Shown here: positions 8,824 through 18,045 of the stretch, in pieces | How positions within the stretch are numbered: the stretch's first letter is position 1 | Layout: the number at the start of each line of letters is the position of its first letter | NCBI GenBank assembly: GCA_016937695.1 | Contig: JAFGWC010000008.1 | Coordinates: 1 to 64,000 of the forward strand | DNA: 64,000 nucleotides | Source of the DNA: Bacteroidales bacterium | Lineage (GTDB): Bacteria; Bacteroidota; Bacteroidia; Bacteroidales; NBLH01 | Direction of reading: 5' to 3' | Notes under the pieces: model-generated | The model's input: the letters and a program-made list of their open reading frames with translations, nothing else | What the model was told of the DNA's origin: nothing | Databases searched by the model: none | Translations under genes and position numbers: made by a program

Positions 8824-9237
8824 ATGAAGAATTGGATAATTGCAGCTTTAGTCGTAATAGGCATTCTTATAATTATAGGAGTTGCATACGATTATGGTTT
8901 ATTTGACAATATTAGCTGGGAAGGTGGAGCAATAATGCTTGCTGCACTGGCCGCACCTTATATGGCAGTTAAAAATTTTCTTTTTGGGAATAAACATTTA
9001 AAAGAATTTAAAGAAAAATACGAAAATATTCGTACTCAAGAAATAACACATAGATCAAATCTTGACGAAAGTATTAAGGCAAAAGAAAAAAGAATTTCAG
9101 ATCTTGATAAAGAAATACAATTGCTTGATGCTAAAATGGATGTTTTAGAGCTAAAGAAAAAAAATGTAGAAAAAACAGTTAAGGATTTAAGTATTGAAGA
9201 TACAAAAAAAGAAGCACTAAACTTATTTGGAGATTAA
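8824..9237 (+). CDS. Membrane protein with two TM helices and cytoplasmic coiled coil
   Basis: Not recognised. 137 residues: hydrophobic helix 4-22, a second hydrophobic/small-residue helix about 35-53 (GGAIMLAALAAPYMAV), then a Lys/Glu-rich coiled coil from about 58 to 125 (SLDESIKAKEKRISDLDKEIQ-like heptads). The stop codon overlaps the next start by one base (TAATG), so translation of the two is probably coupled. Position in the amidase cassette suggests a membrane or scaffold component, possibly holin- or spanin-like. This is inference from layout only. Confidence 0.7.
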   Translation: MKNWIIAALVVIGILIIIGVAYDYGLFDNISWEGGAIMLAALAAPYMAVKNFLFGNKHLKEFKEKYENIRTQEITHRSNLDESIKAKEKRISDLDKEIQLLDAKMDVLELKKKNVEKTVKDLSIEDTKKEALNLFGD

Positions 9238-9671
9238 TGTTAAATAAAACAATATATTATATAATAATCATTCTTTTTGTTAGCAATAATTTTTCAGTTT
9301 TTGCACAAACATATCCGGAAGTGATTTTGCCCGGAACTGAAAAAATCATTCAAAATGAAACAGACACACTTTGGGTTTTGAAAGACAGTCAGTTAAAAAA
9401 AGCAATTATTGCAGCTAAACAACTGATAATTGAAGAACAAATAAACGACGAATTAAAAAAGAAAATCAGTTTAATGACTGATAAAGATTTGGTAAAAGAT
9501 AGTTTAGTGGTTGATTTAAAGAAAGATAGAGATTTTTATGAAAATAATTGGAAAACTTGTAGTAAAGATATAGATATCTTAATAAGAAAAAATCAAAGAC
9601 AGATATTATTTACAAGACTTTCATTGGGTGGAGTTGTACTTGCTTTTATAGCAGGAATTTTAATTAAGTAA
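9237..9671 (+). CDS. Secreted coiled-coil protein with C-terminal membrane anchor
   Basis: Not recognised. 144 residues: a Sec signal peptide (1-24, ending FAQ), a periplasmic helical stretch about 45-115 rich in Lys/Glu/Asp with leucine heptads, and a C-terminal membrane helix at about 124-143 (LSLGGVVLAFIAGILIK). An N-terminal export signal plus a C-terminal inner-membrane helix is the layout of phage unimolecular spanins, but the lipobox expected of those is missing. Start ATG overlaps the previous stop. Part of the amidase cassette. Confidence 0.7.
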   Translation: MLNKTIYYIIIILFVSNNFSVFAQTYPEVILPGTEKIIQNETDTLWVLKDSQLKKAIIAAKQLIIEEQINDELKKKISLMTDKDLVKDSLVVDLKKDRDFYENNWKTCSKDIDILIRKNQRQILFTRLSLGGVVLAFIAGILIK

Positions 9672-9700
9672 ATTTGATAACTAATAAAATATTTTAAATA

Positions 9701-10171
9701 ATGGATAATCAATACATGGGCGTTGTTCAATATTTTGCTGAACATTCATCAGAGTTTTATTGGCAAGTGTATTTGCCGATAGGTATTTGGCTAATTATAG
9801 TTTTGGTATTTTTTGTTTTACTTCTAAAAAAGTACACTTTTGGCGAGTGGTCTGAAGAAAATCCTAATCCATATGCAGGAGAAACTTTCGATATGCCAAG
9901 AGGTATATTTAGAGGCACTCTGACCTTAACTCTCTTGTTTACAGTTGTTATATTGGAACTCGTTAATGTTAGAATTATTGGCTTTGAAGATGAAATTCAT
10001 GAAATGATGGTGGCATTTCAAATGATGTTAGCATTTTATTTCGGCTCTAAAGTTATGCACCATATGGCATCTACAGATAGACAGAAAACAGAAGCAATTT
10101 CAGAAAGTAGTTTTATGGGTGGTAATTTAGAATCTCAAGAAGAATTTGGCGGAGAAGACGCTGCAGGTTAA
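9701..10171 (+). CDS. Multi-TM membrane protein of the amidase cassette
   Basis: Not recognised. 156 residues with hydrophobic segments at about 25-45, 70-88 and 105-122, and a Gly/Glu/Ser-rich charged tail. The conserved-looking middle contains NPYAGETFDMPRGIFRGTLT between the first two helices. Small size, two or three membrane helices and a charged C-terminus are compatible with a holin-like pore, but no holin family is recognised. It is the last gene before a terminator at 10194, closing a unit that starts with the amidase. Confidence 0.7.
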   Translation: MDNQYMGVVQYFAEHSSEFYWQVYLPIGIWLIIVLVFFVLLLKKYTFGEWSEENPNPYAGETFDMPRGIFRGTLTLTLLFTVVILELVNVRIIGFEDEIHEMMVAFQMMLAFYFGSKVMHHMASTDRQKTEAISESSFMGGNLESQEEFGGEDAAG

Positions 10172-10193
10172 AATCATATCTTTAAAAATATTT

Positions 10194-10228
10194 AGAGATT
10201 ATCTTTTTTAGGTAATCTCTTTTTTTTG
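10194..10228 (+). terminator. Terminator of the amidase cassette
   Basis: AGAGATTA (10194-10201) pairs with TAATCTCT (10213-10220), followed by eight T. Clear intrinsic terminator shape, modest GC. Confidence 0.8.
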
Positions 10229-10229
10229 T

Positions 10230-10237
10230 TACATTTG
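10230..10237 (+). promoter_or_regulatory. Putative -7 element (TACATTTG)
   Basis: Exact TAnnTTTG match 26 bases before the esterase start codon and just after the cassette terminator. Confidence 0.45.
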
Positions 10238-10263
10238 CGTGCTTTTTTTATAAATTACTTATT

Positions 10264-11049
10264 ATGCTAATAAATTATAATAATTTGACGATTAGATTTT
10301 TACTATTTGTAATAATCTTTCTAAATATTAATAAAATGAATGCCCAAAATATTTTCGAAAAAAGAGATTTTACAGATTCAGAAAAGAATAAACTTCTATA
10401 TAATATTCTCTTTCCCGAAAAATCGTGTGATGATAAATTGTATCCAATAGTTCTTTTTTTACATGGTGCAGGCGAACGTGGTAATGATAATGAAAAATCT
10501 TTAACACACATTAAAGAATTATTTTTAAATGCTGAAAATAAAAAAAACTATCCAACTTTTGTTATTGTGCCTCAGTGCCCTGAAGATGAAAGGTGGGTAG
10601 AAGTAAGTTGGAAATTAGAAACACATATAAAACCGGAAATTGCATCAAAATCTATGAACTCTACAATTCAATTATTGAATTATTTAATTGAAAATTTTCC
10701 TATTGATAAAAACAGGATTTATATTACTGGATTGTCTATGGGTGGTTTTGGTACTTGGGATGCTATTTGTCGATATCCTGATTTTTTTGCTGCTGCAATT
10801 CCAATTTGTGGCGGCGGAGATGAAAATACTGCTTCTCAAATTGTAAATATTCCAATTTGGGCATTTCATGGCGATAATGACAAAGCTGTAAATGTGTCAA
10901 GATCAAGAAATATGATAAATGCTTTGAGAAAAGCAGGCGGTAATCCAAAATACACTGAATATAAAGGAGTTGGACATGGAAGTTGGATAAATGCATATAG
11001 AGAAACCGAATTATTAAAATGGCTGTTTTCAAATAAAAAAGCTAATTAG
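10264..11049 (+). CDS. Secreted alpha/beta-hydrolase (esterase/peptidase-like)
   Basis: Exported serine hydrolase of 261 residues, related to bacterial carbohydrate esterases and PHB-depolymerase-like predicted peptidases. Residues 1-28 are a signal peptide ending MNAQ. The oxyanion region is FLHGAGERG; nucleophile Ser158 lies in GLSMGGFG; acid Asp in AFHGDNDKAV near 204; catalytic His in GVGHGSW near 238. All triad residues are present. Substrate is unknown; an ester-linked polysaccharide is plausible because the next two genes form an O-acylation pair, but the gap of 76 bases does not prove co-transcription. Confidence 0.8.
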   Translation: MLINYNNLTIRFLLFVIIFLNINKMNAQNIFEKRDFTDSEKNKLLYNILFPEKSCDDKLYPIVLFLHGAGERGNDNEKSLTHIKELFLNAENKKNYPTFVIVPQCPEDERWVEVSWKLETHIKPEIASKSMNSTIQLLNYLIENFPIDKNRIYITGLSMGGFGTWDAICRYPDFFAAAIPICGGGDENTASQIVNIPIWAFHGDNDKAVNVSRSRNMINALRKAGGNPKYTEYKGVGHGSWINAYRETELLKWLFSNKKAN

Positions 11050-11125
11050 TAGTTTGTTTTAAAAAAATGGCATAAGGTCTTAAATCATTAATAACTAATC
11101 TGTTAGTATTAAATAATTTTAAAAA

Positions 11126-11932
11126 ATGAAATTAATTTCACATATAGTATCAATGCTTCTTGTAACAATTGGTTTACTCACTTTTTATTCTTTTTCTGAT
11201 TATGATTTGAAAGTACCTTATTCTAAAGATGAAAAATCAGGACAGCTAAAATATTTAGAATTAAAAAAGTCTGAATTTAAAAAATTTATTCTTCAAATAC
11301 CTGATAATGCTATCGGAAAGAGAATAGCTGTTAGAGATACAATAAAGAAAGAGAATATTGAAATGGATACTACATCTCAAAAAATTCTGCTTATTGGCGA
11401 TTCAATGCTTGAAGGCTTAATGTTAAGGCTTAAAGATTATACAGCTTTTAATAAACATGATATGAATACTGTAATTTGGTATAGTTCATCAACAGCATGG
11501 TATGGAAATAGTGATACTCTTAAATATTTTATAAACAAGTATAAACCTACTTATATTTTTCTTGTACTTGGTGCTAATGAATTATTTATAACTGATATTA
11601 TTACAAAAAGACAAAAGTTTGTTAAAAATATATTAAAGCAAATAGGAAATCATAAATATGTTTGGATTGGTCCACCAAACTGGAAAGACGACACAGGAAT
11701 TAATAAATTAATTGTGAAAAATGTGGGTGCAAAAAGGTATTTCCCTTCAAAAAATTTGAGTTACAAAAGAACTAAAGATGGTGCTCATCCAACAAAGACG
11801 TCAGCATCTGCATGGATGGACTCTATTGCGGTTTGGATAATGAAGGAAAGTATGTATCCAATTTTGTTGAATAAACCAACTGTAAAATCTAAATTAAGTG
11901 CGAATGTGACTATTTTACAGCCAATTAGATAG
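11126..11932 (+). CDS. SGNH-fold protein of MBOAT-linked O-acylation
   Basis: Membrane-tethered or secreted SGNH hydrolase-like protein, 268 residues. Residues 1-24 form a signal/anchor. Block I is GDSMLEG with Ser93, block III is GANEL with Asn151, and block V is DGAHPT with Asp218 and His221; the Gly/Asn oxyanion positions are also plausible. SGNH proteins next to MBOAT acyltransferases (AlgX/AlgJ- or PatB-like) complete the transfer of acyl groups to polysaccharide outside the inner membrane. The MBOAT gene starts 33 bases downstream, so the two are almost surely one operon. Confidence 0.8.
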   Translation: MKLISHIVSMLLVTIGLLTFYSFSDYDLKVPYSKDEKSGQLKYLELKKSEFKKFILQIPDNAIGKRIAVRDTIKKENIEMDTTSQKILLIGDSMLEGLMLRLKDYTAFNKHDMNTVIWYSSSTAWYGNSDTLKYFINKYKPTYIFLVLGANELFITDIITKRQKFVKNILKQIGNHKYVWIGPPNWKDDTGINKLIVKNVGAKRYFPSKNLSYKRTKDGAHPTKTSASAWMDSIAVWIMKESMYPILLNKPTVKSKLSANVTILQPIR

Positions 11933-11965
11933 TTTGACTTCTAATCTGAAAAATCAATTATATCA

Positions 11966-13663
11966 ATGAATTTAATAGGATATTTAAAAGAAATAATTAA
12001 TTACGATCCGCATAATCCAATGATTTTTAACAGTGGTATTTTCTTGCTTCTGTTCACAATTTTCATAACAATTTATGCTGTAATTTATAAAAATAAAAAA
12101 GCTGTTACAATATACGTAATTGCCTTTAGCTTGTTATTCTATTATAAATCAAGTGGTTGGTATTTGTGGATTTTAGTGTTTACTACAATTACAGATTATA
12201 GTTTTGCTATTGCAATTGTAAGAGCTAAGCAATTGATTTATAAACGTATATGGCTTATTTTGTCAGTTGGTGTCAGCTTAGGTATTTTAGCATATTTTAA
12301 ATATACTAATTTCTTTATCGAAAATATAGATGCTGTTTTAAAAAGAAACTTTCATCCGTTAGATATTTTTCTACCAATAGGAATTTCATTTTATACTTTT
12401 CAATCAATTAGTTATGTATTAGATGTTTATTGGGAAAAAATTAAACCAACAAAAAACATTCTTGATTATGCTTTCTTTTTATCCTTTTTCCCTCAGCTGG
12501 TTGCTGGGCCAATTGTAAAAGCAAAATTATTTCTACCTCAATTAGAAAAAAAAATAAATATTTCAAAAGAAGCAATACATTCAGGATTGTGGCTTATTAT
12601 GGTTGGTTTGTTTAAAAAAGCCGTAATTGCAGATTATATTTCACAATATAACGATTTAATATTTGCTGATCCGATGCATTATTCAGGTTTGGAAAATTTA
12701 ATGGGAATTCTGGGCTATACTCTTCAAATATATATGGACTTTTCGGGATATTCTGATATGGCAATAGGTTTAGGCAGAATAATGGGCTTCGATTTGGGCG
12801 TAAACTTTAACTTTCCGTATAAAGCATTGAATATCACCGATTTCTGGCGACGATGGCATATTTCTCTTTCTTCATGGTTAAGAGATTATGTGTATATTCC
12901 ATTAGGCGGAAACAGAAAAGGAAAAATTAGAATGTATATTAATTTGTTCGCAACCATGTTTGTTGGTGGATTATGGCATGGCGCAGCCTGGAAATTTGTT
13001 TTTTGGGGCGCAATGCACGGAATAGGACTCGCAGTCCATAAGGCTTTTACACCAAAACTAGATAAATTTCCAAATATAATTCCAGTTAAATTTATTGCAT
13101 GGTTTATAACATTCGTTTTTGTCGTTTTTTTGTGGATATTTTTTAGAGTTACTGATATCGAAAACAGGATTGATACTTTTGTTGTTAAAGATGCTTTAAG
13201 TAAAAATATTGTTACCAATTTAAAAGATGGTTTTGATAAAACCATTCTAACAATAAAAATCTCACAAAAGGATTCTTTAATTAGCTCCATTAAAAGAACT
13301 TACAAACAAACTGACACAAAAATTATAACTGTAAAACAAATAAAAAACGAAAAAAACATTGAAATTGTAATAAACGAAAAAACAAAAGCTTTTGATGTTG
13401 CATGGATAATGATTGATAAAGTTATTAATGATTTTAATATAAAGCTTTTACCACAATTTTTTATGGCTCGTATAACATGGATGTTTCTAATTATTATTGG
13501 TTTTTTAATGCACCTTTCGCCACAAAAACTTAACGAGAAAATAATTGAAAGCTATATACGTTCTCCATACATTATTAAACTTGCAGTTTTTATTATTTTA
13601 GTGCAATTAACAATTCAATTTAAATTAGAAGGAGTTCAGCCATTTATATATTTTCAATTTTAA
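11966..13663 (+). CDS. MBOAT-family O-acyltransferase (AlgI/DltB-like)
   Basis: Polytopic inner-membrane O-acyltransferase of 565 residues; it carries activated acyl groups across the membrane to a partner, here most likely the SGNH protein upstream. Hallmarks: FLPIGISFYTFQSISYVLD near 133-151, FPQLVAGPI, the ITDFWRRWHISLS segment with His298, and the catalytic-type His338 in GGLWHGAAWKF. About 90 residues after FFRVTD (roughly 395-490) are polar, Lys-rich and not membrane-spanning, longer than usual for AlgI/DltB, and may form an extra soluble domain. No glycan-synthesis genes lie nearby, so the polymer modified is unknown. Confidence 0.88.
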   Translation: MNLIGYLKEIINYDPHNPMIFNSGIFLLLFTIFITIYAVIYKNKKAVTIYVIAFSLLFYYKSSGWYLWILVFTTITDYSFAIAIVRAKQLIYKRIWLILSVGVSLGILAYFKYTNFFIENIDAVLKRNFHPLDIFLPIGISFYTFQSISYVLDVYWEKIKPTKNILDYAFFLSFFPQLVAGPIVKAKLFLPQLEKKINISKEAIHSGLWLIMVGLFKKAVIADYISQYNDLIFADPMHYSGLENLMGILGYTLQIYMDFSGYSDMAIGLGRIMGFDLGVNFNFPYKALNITDFWRRWHISLSSWLRDYVYIPLGGNRKGKIRMYINLFATMFVGGLWHGAAWKFVFWGAMHGIGLAVHKAFTPKLDKFPNIIPVKFIAWFITFVFVVFLWIFFRVTDIENRIDTFVVKDALSKNIVTNLKDGFDKTILTIKISQKDSLISSIKRTYKQTDTKIITVKQIKNEKNIEIVINEKTKAFDVAWIMIDKVINDFNIKLLPQFFMARITWMFLIIIGFLMHLSPQKLNEKIIESYIRSPYIIKLAVFIILVQLTIQFKLEGVQPFIYFQF

Positions 13664-14081
13664 AATAAGCTGAACCAGATAAGTCTAATTAATTTAAATG
13701 ATTGATTACTAATGAATTACAATTGTTTGTAGTTTAGATAAGCCTTTCTGTTTAACACTTACTTTTTTTATATGTCAAGTATATTAGTAATTGGAAATCT
13801 TGTCCGACTATTGGCAGATTAAAAATAGATATAAACCAAGTAGTTTTAAGCATTTTTACTCAATAAATTTAATAATCATTAAGTATTAATAGTTAGATAT
13901 ATAGATGTGCTTATCTGAAGTAAAAATTTGTGTCACAAGACATATTTTTTTTGTTTAATTATCATTAATTAATCTATTTGAAAGGATTGCGTTATTTAGA
14001 AGCTTTATAAATAATGATTTGTTAAATCTTGCTTTATTTTTTTTTTATTTTTGCATAAGTATTAAAAAATTTAAGTGAAAA
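13664..14081. other. Intergenic region before the nqr operon
   Basis: 418 bases without a plausible gene on either strand. It holds only AT-rich sequence and, at its end, the likely nqrA promoter. No hairpin strong enough to call as terminator for the MBOAT gene was seen. Confidence 0.6.
14046..14053 (+). promoter_or_regulatory. Putative nqr operon promoter -7 element (TATTTTTG)
   Basis: Exact TAnnTTTG match 28 bases before the nqrA start. A TTTG lies at 14018-14021, but the 24-base spacing is slightly long for the -33 element. Confidence 0.5.
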
Positions 14082-15434
14082 ATGTCAAACATAATAAAGA
14101 TTAAAAAAGGCTTAGATATTAATCTTGAAGGTAAAGCAGAAAAAGTAATAATTGACATTCCGAAGTCAGTAAATTATGCTGTAAAACCTACTGATTTTGA
14201 AGGTCTAACGCCAAAACTTCTTGTAAAACCTGGAGATAAAGTAAAAGCCGGTACTTCACTTTTCTTTGACAAATACAAACCGGAAATAATGTTTACATCT
14301 CCTGTTAGTGGTGTTGTTGCTGAAATTATAAGAGGTGAGCGAAGAAGAATACTTGAAGTTGTTGTCAAAGCAGATGATGAAATTGATTATCAAGTATTTA
14401 AAAAGGCTAATCCTAATACACTAAGTCTGGAAGAAATTAAAGAAAATATTTTAAAAAGTGGGTTTTGGCCTACTATTAGGCAAAGGCCATTTGCTATAAT
14501 TGCTAATCCAAAGGATACTCCTGATGCAATTTATATTTCGGGCTTCGATTCAGCTCCACTTGCTCCTGATTATGAATTTATTTTGAAAGATCAGCTTAAT
14601 GATTTTCAAACCGGAATTGATGCTTTAAAAAAAATGACCAATGGAAAAGTTAATTTAAGCTTACATATTAAAAAGAATAATTCCGGATTGTTAAAAAATA
14701 CCAAAAATGTAGATTTTCATGAATTTTCAGGTCCACATCCGGTTGGTGCAATTGGAGTTCAGATAAATCATATAAAACCACTTAACAAAGGCGAAGTTGT
14801 TTGGTACATTAACCCATTTGATGTAGCAAAAATAGGGAAACTATTTAATGAAGGAATATTTGATGCCTCAAAAATAATTGCACTTACAGGTTCTGAAGTT
14901 CAAAAAGCTCAATATTATAATATTATAGATGGTGCAGAAATACTATCTTTTGTTAAAGATAATATTAGAGAAGGAAATCTTCGGTTTATTTCAGGGAACG
15001 TTTTAACAGGCGAAAAACTTGATAAAACGAATTTTCTAGGTTATTACGATTACCAAATTACAGTTATTCCTGAAGGCAATCAATCTGAATTTTTAGGTTG
15101 GGGAACACCTGGCTTTGGTAAATTTAGTATGACAAGAACATTCTTTTCGTGGCTAACTCCTAAAAAGGAATTCAAACTGGATTCTAATTTACATGGAGGT
15201 TTACGACCATTTGTTGTTACAGGTGAACTTGAAAAAGTTTTCCCGATGAATATTTTTCCTATGCAGCTTTTAAAAGCCATTTTAATTGAGGATATCGACT
15301 TAATGGAACAATTAGGAATATACGAAGTAGCTGAAGAAGAGTTTGCTCTTTGCGAAGTAGTTAATACTTCAAAAATAGAAATTCAAAAAATAGTCCGAAA
15401 AGGAATTAATATTATGATTAAAGAATTTAGTTAA
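14082..15434 (+). CDS. nqrA: Na+-translocating NADH:quinone reductase subunit A
   Basis: Peripheral cytoplasmic subunit of Na+-NQR, 450 residues, full length. It opens with the family pattern IKIKKGLDINLEGKA, followed by the lipoyl-like barrel (KPGDKVKAGTSLFFDKYKP, FTSPVSGVVAEIIRGERR) and the Rossmann-like middle domain (SGFDSAPLAPDYEFIL, HPVGAIGVQINHI). NqrA takes part in quinone binding. It is the first of six genes in order A-B-C-D-E-F on one strand, with a TATTTTTG promoter match upstream. There is no sign of damage. Confidence 0.96.
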   Translation: MSNIIKIKKGLDINLEGKAEKVIIDIPKSVNYAVKPTDFEGLTPKLLVKPGDKVKAGTSLFFDKYKPEIMFTSPVSGVVAEIIRGERRRILEVVVKADDEIDYQVFKKANPNTLSLEEIKENILKSGFWPTIRQRPFAIIANPKDTPDAIYISGFDSAPLAPDYEFILKDQLNDFQTGIDALKKMTNGKVNLSLHIKKNNSGLLKNTKNVDFHEFSGPHPVGAIGVQINHIKPLNKGEVVWYINPFDVAKIGKLFNEGIFDASKIIALTGSEVQKAQYYNIIDGAEILSFVKDNIREGNLRFISGNVLTGEKLDKTNFLGYYDYQITVIPEGNQSEFLGWGTPGFGKFSMTRTFFSWLTPKKEFKLDSNLHGGLRPFVVTGELEKVFPMNIFPMQLLKAILIEDIDLMEQLGIYEVAEEEFALCEVVNTSKIEIQKIVRKGINIMIKEFS

Positions 15435-15489
15435 ATTTATTTCTTATTAATAATCATTAACTAAATTTTAAAATATATAAAATAAAAAG

Positions 15490-16659
15490 ATGAAAGCATT
15501 AAGAAATTATCTTGATAAAATAAAACCAAACTTTGAAAAAGGCGGAAAGCACGAAAAATGGTTATCTGTTTTTGAAAGCTTCGAAACTTTTTTGTATGTT
15601 CTTGGCGATACAGCGCCAAAAAAAGGTGCTCACATTAGAGATGCCGTTGATTTAAAGAGAGTTATGAGCGTTGTCGTAATCGCATTAATTCCGACATTGC
15701 TTTTTGGAATGTGGAATGTCGGCGATAATTACTATCAATCAATAGGTCAAACAGATGTAAATTTATGGCAATCATTTGGATATGGATTTATTAAAGTAAT
15801 ACCGCTTGTGTTGGTTTCATATATTGCAGGTTTAGGTACAGAGTTTGTTTTTGTTTATATAAAAGGACATGAAATTGAAGAAGGATTTTTGGTAAGTGGT
15901 TTATTAATTCCGCTTATAGTACCTGTTGATGTTCCACTTTGGATGCTTGCACTAGCAACAATATTTTCGGTAATATTTGGTAAAGAAGTTTTTGGTGGTA
16001 CAGGTATGAATGTTGTAAATCCGGCTTTATTAACAAGAGCTTTTCTGTTTTTTGCATATCCTGCTAAAATGTCTGGCGATACAATTTGGATTTCAGAACT
16101 TTCAAAAGGCGAAGGCATTGTAGATGGATTTTCAGGAGCAACTCCTCTTGCCAATGCTGCTGCCGGCTCTTTAGATAAATTGCCTTCAACAATGGATATG
16201 TTTTTAGGATTTATGCCCGGTTCAATTGGTGAAACATCAGCTCTTGCAATATTAATTGGAGCTGCAATACTCCTTTTTACAGGAGTAGGAAGTTGGAAGA
16301 TTATGCTTTCAGTATTTATTGGCGGTATAACCATGGGTTTATTGTTAAATCTTTTTGCAACAGATACAAATCCTTATATGGCATTACCTTGGTATCATCA
16401 CCTTTTACTTGGCGGATTTGCTTTCGGTGCTGTTTTTATGGCTACCGATCCTGTTACTGCAGCTCAAACTGAAAAAGGAAAATGGATATATGGATTTTTA
16501 ATTGGGTTTATAGCAATTTTAGTTCGAGTGCTGAATCCTGCATATCCAGAAGGTATGATGATGGCTATTCTTTTACTAAATGTGTTCTCACCACTCATCG
16601 ACCACTATGTTATACAAGGAAATATTAAAAAACGACTAAAACGAGCTAAGGCTTTATAA
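15490..16659 (+). CDS. nqrB: Na+-translocating NADH:quinone reductase subunit B
   Basis: Integral membrane subunit of Na+-NQR, 389 residues with about ten hydrophobic helices; it carries covalent FMN and riboflavin and is the core of sodium translocation. The flavinylation motif DGFSGATPLA places the covalent FMN on Thr218. Other family marks are KEVFGGTGMNVVNPALLTRAFLFFAYP (split here around 165-191) and FMATDPVTAAQTEKGKWIYG near the C-terminus. The flavin is attached by ApbE, whose gene follows the operon. Confidence 0.96.
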   Translation: MKALRNYLDKIKPNFEKGGKHEKWLSVFESFETFLYVLGDTAPKKGAHIRDAVDLKRVMSVVVIALIPTLLFGMWNVGDNYYQSIGQTDVNLWQSFGYGFIKVIPLVLVSYIAGLGTEFVFVYIKGHEIEEGFLVSGLLIPLIVPVDVPLWMLALATIFSVIFGKEVFGGTGMNVVNPALLTRAFLFFAYPAKMSGDTIWISELSKGEGIVDGFSGATPLANAAAGSLDKLPSTMDMFLGFMPGSIGETSALAILIGAAILLFTGVGSWKIMLSVFIGGITMGLLLNLFATDTNPYMALPWYHHLLLGGFAFGAVFMATDPVTAAQTEKGKWIYGFLIGFIAILVRVLNPAYPEGMMMAILLLNVFSPLIDHYVIQGNIKKRLKRAKAL

Positions 16660-16672
16660 AAAACTAATTACA

Positions 16673-17389
16673 ATGGATACCAACGGAAATTTATATACAT
16701 TTATTTATGCATCTGTTCTGGTTATAGTTGTTGCAGCTGCTCTGTCATTCACAGCTTTAAAATTACAACCAATACAGAATATGAATGTGAAAAATGAAAA
16801 AATGCAGAATATTCTGGCTTCAGTACACATTGAAAGTACTGCAAAGACTGCAAACAATGTTTTTGAAAAATACATCACTAAAAGCTTTGTTGTAAATTCA
16901 AAAGGAGAAGAAATAAAAGGGAAAGCAGCTTTTGATATCAACCTGAAACAAGAATACAAAAAAGATACAGAACAAAGAGAATTACCTCTTTACGAAGCTA
17001 CTTTAGAAGACGGCACAATAAAACTTATTATTCCGCTTACAGGGAAAGGACTTTGGGGACCAATTTGGGGATATGTTGCGCTTGAGAGCGATATGAACAC
17101 ATTATATGGTGCCGTTTTTGACCATAAAGGTGAAACACCTGGACTTGGAGCAGATATTAATAAAGATTGGTTTCAAAAACCATTTACCGGCAAAACTATT
17201 TTTGAAGATGGTAAATTGATCGGAATTAGAGTTCATAAAGGCGGTAAAGGAGCTGCTTTAGCTGCTAATGACACCGAACATGGCGTTGACGCCATATCAG
17301 GAGGAACAATAACCAGTAAGGCTTTAGAAGCTATGATTTTTGATTGCATCTCAAGCTATAAAACATATTTAGAAAATAATAAAAAATAA
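16673..17389 (+). CDS. nqrC: Na+-translocating NADH:quinone reductase subunit C
   Basis: Periplasmic FMN-carrying subunit with one N-terminal membrane helix (about 8-30), 238 residues. The FMN-binding domain ends in DAISGGTITS; Thr212 is the expected phosphoester-linked residue. The usual SGAT is SGGT here, a conservative change still fitting the D-x-x-S-G-x-T pattern. The LWGPIWGYVALE segment is typical. It lies 13 bases after nqrB and 7 bases before nqrD. Confidence 0.95.
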   Translation: MDTNGNLYTFIYASVLVIVVAAALSFTALKLQPIQNMNVKNEKMQNILASVHIESTAKTANNVFEKYITKSFVVNSKGEEIKGKAAFDINLKQEYKKDTEQRELPLYEATLEDGTIKLIIPLTGKGLWGPIWGYVALESDMNTLYGAVFDHKGETPGLGADINKDWFQKPFTGKTIFEDGKLIGIRVHKGGKGAALAANDTEHGVDAISGGTITSKALEAMIFDCISSYKTYLENNKK

Positions 17390-17396
17390 ATAATCG

Positions 17397-18020
17397 ATGA
17401 GTACAAAAACTTTAAAACTTTTAAGCGACCCGTTAAATCTGAACAATCCTATTACGGTTCAGGTTTTGGGTATATGTTCTGCACTTGCTGTAACTGTTAA
17501 GCTTGAGCCGGCTGTTGTAATGTCCTTGTCGGTTTTATTTGTATTAGCATTTGCTAATGTTATTATTTCTTTACTAAGAAATACAATTCCTTCAAGAATA
17601 AGAATTATTGTCCAACTGGTTGTAATTGCAGCTCTTGTTATTATCGTAGATCAAGTGTTAAAAGCTTATTCGTATGAAGTTAGTAAACAATTATCTGTGT
17701 TTGTTGGATTAATAATTACAAACTGTATCCTTATGGGAAGATTGGAAGCATTTGCTCTTGGAAATAAACCATGGCCTTCATTTCTTGATGGTGTTGGAAA
17801 TGCTGCCGGATATTCAATTATACTTATTATTGTTGCTTTCTTTAGAGAACTTTTTGGATCCGGTTCTATATGGGGAATACAAATAATTCCTGATAGTTTT
17901 TATGATTTCGGTTATGTTAATAATGGTTTAATGATTTTACCTCCGATGGCTTTAATCATTGTTGCAATAATTATTTGGGTACAAAGGTCAAAAACTAGAG
18001 AACTTATTGAAACAAACTAA
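17397..18020 (+). CDS. nqrD: Na+-translocating NADH:quinone reductase subunit D
   Basis: Six-helix membrane subunit, 207 residues. It is homologous to NqrE and in the known complex the pair share an intramembrane [2Fe-2S] cluster; the expected ligands here are Cys27 (VLGICSAL) and Cys110 (ITNCILMGR). Conserved features [17 protein letters not shown] and [10 protein letters not shown] are present. Tight spacing to nqrC supports translational linkage. Confidence 0.95.
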   Translation: MSTKTLKLLSDPLNLNNPITVQVLGICSALAVTVKLEPAVVMSLSVLFVLAFANVIISLLRNTIPSRIRIIVQLVVIAALVIIVDQVLKAYSYEVSKQLSVFVGLIITNCILMGRLEAFALGNKPWPSFLDGVGNAAGYSIILIIVAFFRELFGSGSIWGIQIIPDSFYDFGYVNNGLMILPPMALIIVAIIIWVQRSKTRELIETN

Positions 18021-18045
18021 TAATAAATTGTAAAGAGATATTACT

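Noticed and set aside
7946-10171. Prophage remnant
   Set aside because: No integrase, terminase, capsid, tail or attachment-site signal was seen on either side; only the lysis-like genes are present.
12886-13290. 134-residue open frame antisense to the MBOAT gene
   Set aside because: Composition is typical of a shadow frame; the sense gene has conserved catalytic residues across this stretch.
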